Below, in pieces: positions 60,186 through 64,000 of a stretch of DNA of 64,000 nt; the first letter of the stretch is position 1, and each line of letters opens with the position of its first letter. A program made the position numbers and the translations under genes. The notes under the pieces are model-generated. The model did no database searches. It saw only the letters and a list, made by a program, of their open reading frames with translations, and was not told the origin of the DNA. Source of the stretch: Epiperipatus broadwayi (lineage: Eukaryota > Onychophora > Udeonychophora > Euonychophora > Peripatidae); assembly GCA_028023455.1 (NCBI GenBank), contig JAQFVV010012395.1:2358001-2422000 (forward strand), given 5' to 3'.

Positions 60186-60904
60186 ATCTCATTTTTCCAC
60201 CTTTGCTTTAACTTCTAATTTAAAAATATCTACCAACAAATACTGGATGACAAGATAAAATGGATATACGCAGACTAAAACTGAAAGAAAAATCCTAAAT
60301 TTGTCGGAAATCTGAAAAAAATCCAAGTTTTATCTAGCTTAGATGTAATTCCCAGATAATAATCATTAGCAGGGAAATACACACACACAATTCCTAAAAG
60401 TCTTCAGTGTACATATAATTACAAAGATTTGAATCCATTTACACATTTGAATGTTTTTAACTCAAATAATTTGTCCTGCATTTGCAAAAAAATATTCAGT
60501 GTCTACCAACAGAAATGCACATACTTGAAAGGGTAGTATAATGAATTTCTTAATAGCATGAATTATTGCTAAAAATGTAAATCATGGATATTTTTGCACT
60601 TTTGGAGCAGATAATGCAGTATATACTATTTTATAAGTATTGATTCAAATAATCTTAGTATTTTCTTGACAATGTTTTTGTCCTTATTGATTTTCTGAAT
60701 AAGTGATTAAAATAAGTTTCTGACATTGATAATATGATAGATATCTTCTAACTGAATATAGCATTTCTCTCTTTAAAAAATTACTGGTTGATGAAAGTAA
60801 GTACTATTTTGAAGCATTCAAAAATAACTATATGATTAAGATATTATCTTTGTATGTGTGTGTGTGTGTGTCTATGTGTTTCATATACATAAATTATTCA
60901 TGTT
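60186..60904. other. No gene seen; contains a TG microsatellite
   Basis: AT-rich DNA with a (TG)n run at 60854-60871. No domain or exon was recognised. Confidence 0.55.
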
Positions 60905-61245
60905 AATAAAATAAACAGCATGGAAAATACTAGGCATCTGCTAAGCAGAAAGAGTACAAATAATGAAGTTGTGGAAGAATAAATATAATCAAAGTGATTA
61001 TACAGAAAGGTTATTGGTTTTTAAGCTGGGTTTGGAAAAAGATATGGGAGATCTAGAGATAAAGGTCATAGAGTGGACAAAGATGATGTTGTGGAAATGG
61101 GATAGAGCAGAATAGAGAATATGGAGAAAATTTAGGGTGGGGAATTGAAAGAGAAGGTGGCTTAAAGGTTTCTTTGGATATTGTGGCTGAGAGATTCCTG
61201 ACTTCAATAAAGGAGAAAGCCATAGTGCATCGTATCACATACTCT
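60905..61245 (+). mobile_element. LINE family U, copy U3: short 3' fragment
   Basis: The fragment starts just after the zinc finger (gaaaatactaggcatctgct) and continues with the MKLWKNKYNQSDYTE-like and LLWKWDRAE-like text in broken frames. It ends with the family terminus gctgagagattcctgacttc and a cgtatcacata tail. About 340 bp remain. Confidence 0.8.
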
Positions 61246-61609
61246 TATAAAAAATATAGTTCTGATGTAACTAAAATCTTATTTAAAAATTTACCAATTC
61301 TAAATAGAGGTATTATTTAAGATTGTTGCTCAATTTGGGGAAGGAAGCAACAAAACAAATAATGCTATCATTATTACAAAAAAAAATATTTTTTTTTTTG
61401 TAATCATAAAGATATAAATTTCCAAATTTTCTCATAATACTGAACTGCACATTTCAATATATATATATATCAGAAATCATCAGATAGATATTTCCCTTTA
61501 ATTTTTATTGTCAACATATCAAAACTGATTACTGGTAAAGTTGAATATTAATCGACAAAACAGCAAAAACAAAAAACTTCTCAAGCAGCACATATATGTT
61601 AAACCTCTT

Positions 61610-61690
61610 CATGATTTAGTGCAGTGATAGAGTGCTGGTCTTAGAAATTAAAAAAACCATGGCTCATTTCCATCACTTCTGGTACCCAAC
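61610..61690 (+). repeat. Possible tRNA-derived SINE
   Basis: The string tttagtgcagtgatagagtg matches a tRNA D-arm/A box well, and ggctcatttcc about 35 bases later resembles a B box. The unit continues with atcacttctggtacccaacc, which is not tRNA-like. That arrangement suits the head and body of a SINE. Confidence 0.45.
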
Positions 61691-62214
61691 CTTCATATGA
61701 ATTTCTAAACAAATCATTTGATTATTTATATGATCAATTTTTTTTTAAAATAACAACAATATTATGATTTTTTTTTTTTAAAAATCAGGCATAGGAAACC
61801 AGCTGCCTTTTATAACATTCTGAATTTGTGCACTTAATTCAAGTTATTGTATCAACATAATAACTTGTTATATAAAATTTACATGAACTTTCTTTAAAAA
61901 ATTTAATTTTGATATTCTTTGTAAGATATTTGTGAAAATATGAATACTATTGCTCAAAAAAGATTACCATAACAATGATCAAGGACATCAATGGAAACAC
62001 ATTTTTACTTATTGATAATAAAATTTATTTGCTAGTTATATAGAATTTAACACCTCTAAAACAAATAGCATAGGATTAGCTCATTTCAAATCTTTATCCA
62101 AAATATTAAAAGGATGATTAATATATGCACAACAAACGTAATCCATCTGCAATATAACTATTATACTTTACAAGCATCTTATTATTTTTCTAACTTTATA
62201 AGTTCATTTCAGAA

Positions 62215-62345
62215 TAAAGCTTTCTTCTCTCAACTTCAGTTTCCCCAAAAATAGCTTCTCTTTTCCACATTTCTTTAAGAAACTTTAATATCTCATCCAT
62301 ACATCTTATATGAAATTTCTTTCTAAATCTCTTGCTAGTCTCTGG
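62215..62345 (-). pseudogene. Possible RTE-like C-terminal fragment
   Basis: The minus strand reads ETSKRFRKKFHIRCMDEILK, then FLKEMWKREAIFGE and EVERRKLYS. It resembles the RTE/BovB tail pattern 'RP..RW.DEI.+....W.REA.+R..W' but differs clearly from copies A, C, D and E. If real, it is a second RTE lineage. Only about 43 codons support it. Confidence 0.3.
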
Positions 62346-63117
62346 ATCTATTTGACTTTAATTACTAATTTCATTTATTTTGATGCACATACATTTCAGC
62401 TTTTCATTTCTTTCACTGATCTGTTTATTTAGATCTGCACTGCTAGCTTCATTTACTTTCAGTGACTTGGCCCGAATACTTACTTACATTTATTGATATT
62501 TTCAAAATTTGTTATGTTTTCGTAATGAAATATTTCAAGAACATTTCTTTAATTAAATATTTGTAAACTTACCTTTTTTTTTTTTTTTTTACAAAACCAC
62601 GAAATGCTACATCATTTCAATTTTGCGTTTTAAATGTCTGATACATATATATGGATTTTACTATATATTGAGACTACTTGATTTTTAAACATATAGCAAT
62701 TCTATATATGTTTAAAAATGTATATTGTATGATTATTTTTAATAAAAATGAACATCAACATTAAAATGTTTTCTTATCTTCTAGTATTTGAAAAATTAAA
62801 TGTAGTCAGATAGACCTTATATCATTAAAAAGTTAACAAATCCATAATATCGACTTTACATTTGTCTTTTTTTTTCTTAAGAAAAAAAAAATATTAATGT
62901 ATTTTATTAATGATTCTCATAATTCGTTTTTTTTTTCCTCTAAATTTTTTTCAATCTTTTTTTAATGTTGAACTTAATTGACTTTTATTTTTAGATAAAG
63001 GAAAATTATTAATATAATTTCTAAAGTAAATTAAAAGTATTTAATTATTTTCTCACGAGATGTCACTATTTTATAGACGGAGATAGGGAAGTAGGAAAAC
63101 ATGCATTAGATGCAGAG

Positions 63118-63474
63118 ATGTGGACAGCAAAGGAGGCAATTCAAGGAGAAATGGAATGGTCAAGTTTTTATATGAGAGATGCAAAAAGTAAAATGAAAAT
63201 GTTTGGTAGGTTGCAGTTTATGGATAGTAAAAGAATAGCAAAAATAGTGTTCAATTGGGTTATGAGTAAAGGGCAGGTAACAAGATGGATGAGAAAGGTA
63301 ATGCGGTATGCGAAAGATTTGGATAAAGAATTAATATCAGTATACTTGTATAAAAGGTGGGATGATTGTGTTAGGAGGATTGTTGAGTGTTATAGTGGTA
63401 AGGAATGGGATAAAAGAATAGAAGAATTAATAAAAATATATATAGAAGTAAACGGAATATTGGATGCCAGTTAA
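63118..63474 (+). pseudogene. C-terminal region of LINE copy U4, first part
   Basis: An open 118-codon stretch starting MWTAKEAIQGEMEWSSFYMR, then DAKSKMKMFGRLQFMDSKRI and VTRWMRKVMRYAKDL. It matches the U2 region 59325-59464 and continues beyond that copy's stop. A stop after ILDAS at 63474 is a frameshift relative to the next part. The function of this region is unknown. Confidence 0.8.
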
Positions 63475-63479
63475 TTTAT

Positions 63480-63830
63480 GATAATAGTAAGGAAAGTAGT
63501 TTATTATTTAAGGCTCGAACTGGATCTTTAGCAACAAGAGAATATACATGTAAATGGAAAACCATGGATAATTTAGTGTGCAGATTGTGTAAGGAAGGTA
63601 TAGAAAATATTAGGCACCTGTTGATTGAATGTAAATGCTTGAAAGCAGAAAGGGTACAGATAATGAAGTTATGGGAGGATAGACATGAACAAAGTGACTA
63701 TACAGAAAGTGAGTTATTAGTTTTTATGTTGAGTTTGCGAAGAGATAAGGGGGATTTAGATATAAAGGCCATAGAGTTGACAAAGTTTATGTTGTGGAAA
63801 TGGGATGGGGCAGAATATGGGAAGACTTAA
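63480..63830 (+). pseudogene. C-terminal zinc finger of LINE copy U4
   Basis: After the shift the frame reads LLFKARTGSLATREYTCKWK (63500-63560) and then MDNLVCRLCKEGIENIRHLL with IECKCLKAE. The finger C-x2-C-x8-H-x4-C is complete (about 63580-63635). SELLVFMLSLRRDKGDLDIK and TKFMLWKWDGAEYGKT close the protein. Such fingers are thought to bind template RNA or target DNA in non-LTR retrotransposons. Confidence 0.8.
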
Positions 63831-64000
63831 GAGTGGGGAATGGAGAATAAAATGGCTAACAGGTTTATCTAGGCATAATTGCTGAGATATTCTTGACTTC
63901 GTTTAAGGAGAAGCCAAATACATCACATCACAGCATTGCACGAATAATTTACAAAGGATGACAAGATTGATTTAAAAAGTAGTAAAGTTTGTTAAAATTA

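Larger units (their letters stand above)
61246..63074. other. No gene seen apart from repeats
   Basis: AT-rich DNA with several poly-T and poly-A runs (for example 62574-62591). A SINE-like head (61610-61690) and a weak LINE C-terminal match (62215-62345) are listed separately. Confidence 0.5.
63075..63940 (+). mobile_element. LINE family U, copy U4: 5'-truncated, best preserved 3' end
   Basis: It starts inside the C-terminal region (cggagatagggaagtaggaa) and runs to the terminus gctgagatattcttgacttc, ggagaagcc and a tacatcacatcac tail at about 63920-63934. It has only one visible frameshift, so it is the youngest or least decayed of the four U copies. The tail lies about 60 bases from the window end. 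Confidence 0.85.

Overview
This window is AT-rich (roughly three quarters A+T by eye) nuclear DNA of an animal, most likely an invertebrate. There are no operons or long open genes. The recognisable content is decayed transposable elements of metazoan families: RTE/BovB-like, jockey-like and L2/CR1-like LINEs, BED-finger hAT transposons, foldback elements, tRNA-derived SINE heads and many microsatellites. These families occur in arthropods, molluscs and cnidarians, so I cannot name the species. No rRNA, intact tRNA or CRISPR array is visible.

Layout. 1-9.65 kb: AT-rich DNA with no gene seen. 9.65-12.83 kb: a nearly full-length but broken RTE/BovB-like LINE (copy A, minus strand). 15.4 kb: the 3' end of a second LINE family, called U here because I cannot place its clade. 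20.2-24.0 kb: a decayed hAT transposon (minus) carrying a 5'-truncated RTE copy (C) and two small inverted-repeat insertions. 30.8-31.6 kb: a foldback MITE with a 6-bp target duplication beside a degraded relative. 32.9-41.0 kb: an old jockey-like LINE (minus) split by RTE copy D, which sits inside its endonuclease coding sequence, and by about 2.5 kb of other DNA including tandem tRNA-like units. 43.0-45.5 kb: an L2/CR1-like LINE (minus) split by RTE copy E (plus). 47.4-48.3 kb: a second hAT remnant. 49.08-49.50 kb: a 421-bp foldback bounded by TTAA. 50.6-53.6 kb: a retroelement ORF1/gag with a CCHC zinc knuckle, lying between two ATG/ATA-type microsatellites. 53.6-54.6 kb: nested tandem duplications. 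57.8-63.9 kb: three more copies of family U (plus).

The window probably lies inside a host gene on the minus strand. Two short, phase-compatible exon candidates (57015-57088 and 46614-46685) have good splice signals and join in frame into one charged helical peptide. The intron between them would be about 10.3 kb and hold the hAT, foldback and gag-like elements. I do not recognise the protein.

Every transposon coding region seen carries stops, frameshifts or lost catalytic residues. The best preserved is the reverse transcriptase of RTE copy D, a 315-codon open frame with all three catalytic aspartates. The nesting gives a relative order: the jockey-like, L2-like and first hAT elements came first, and the RTE family inserted into all three later.
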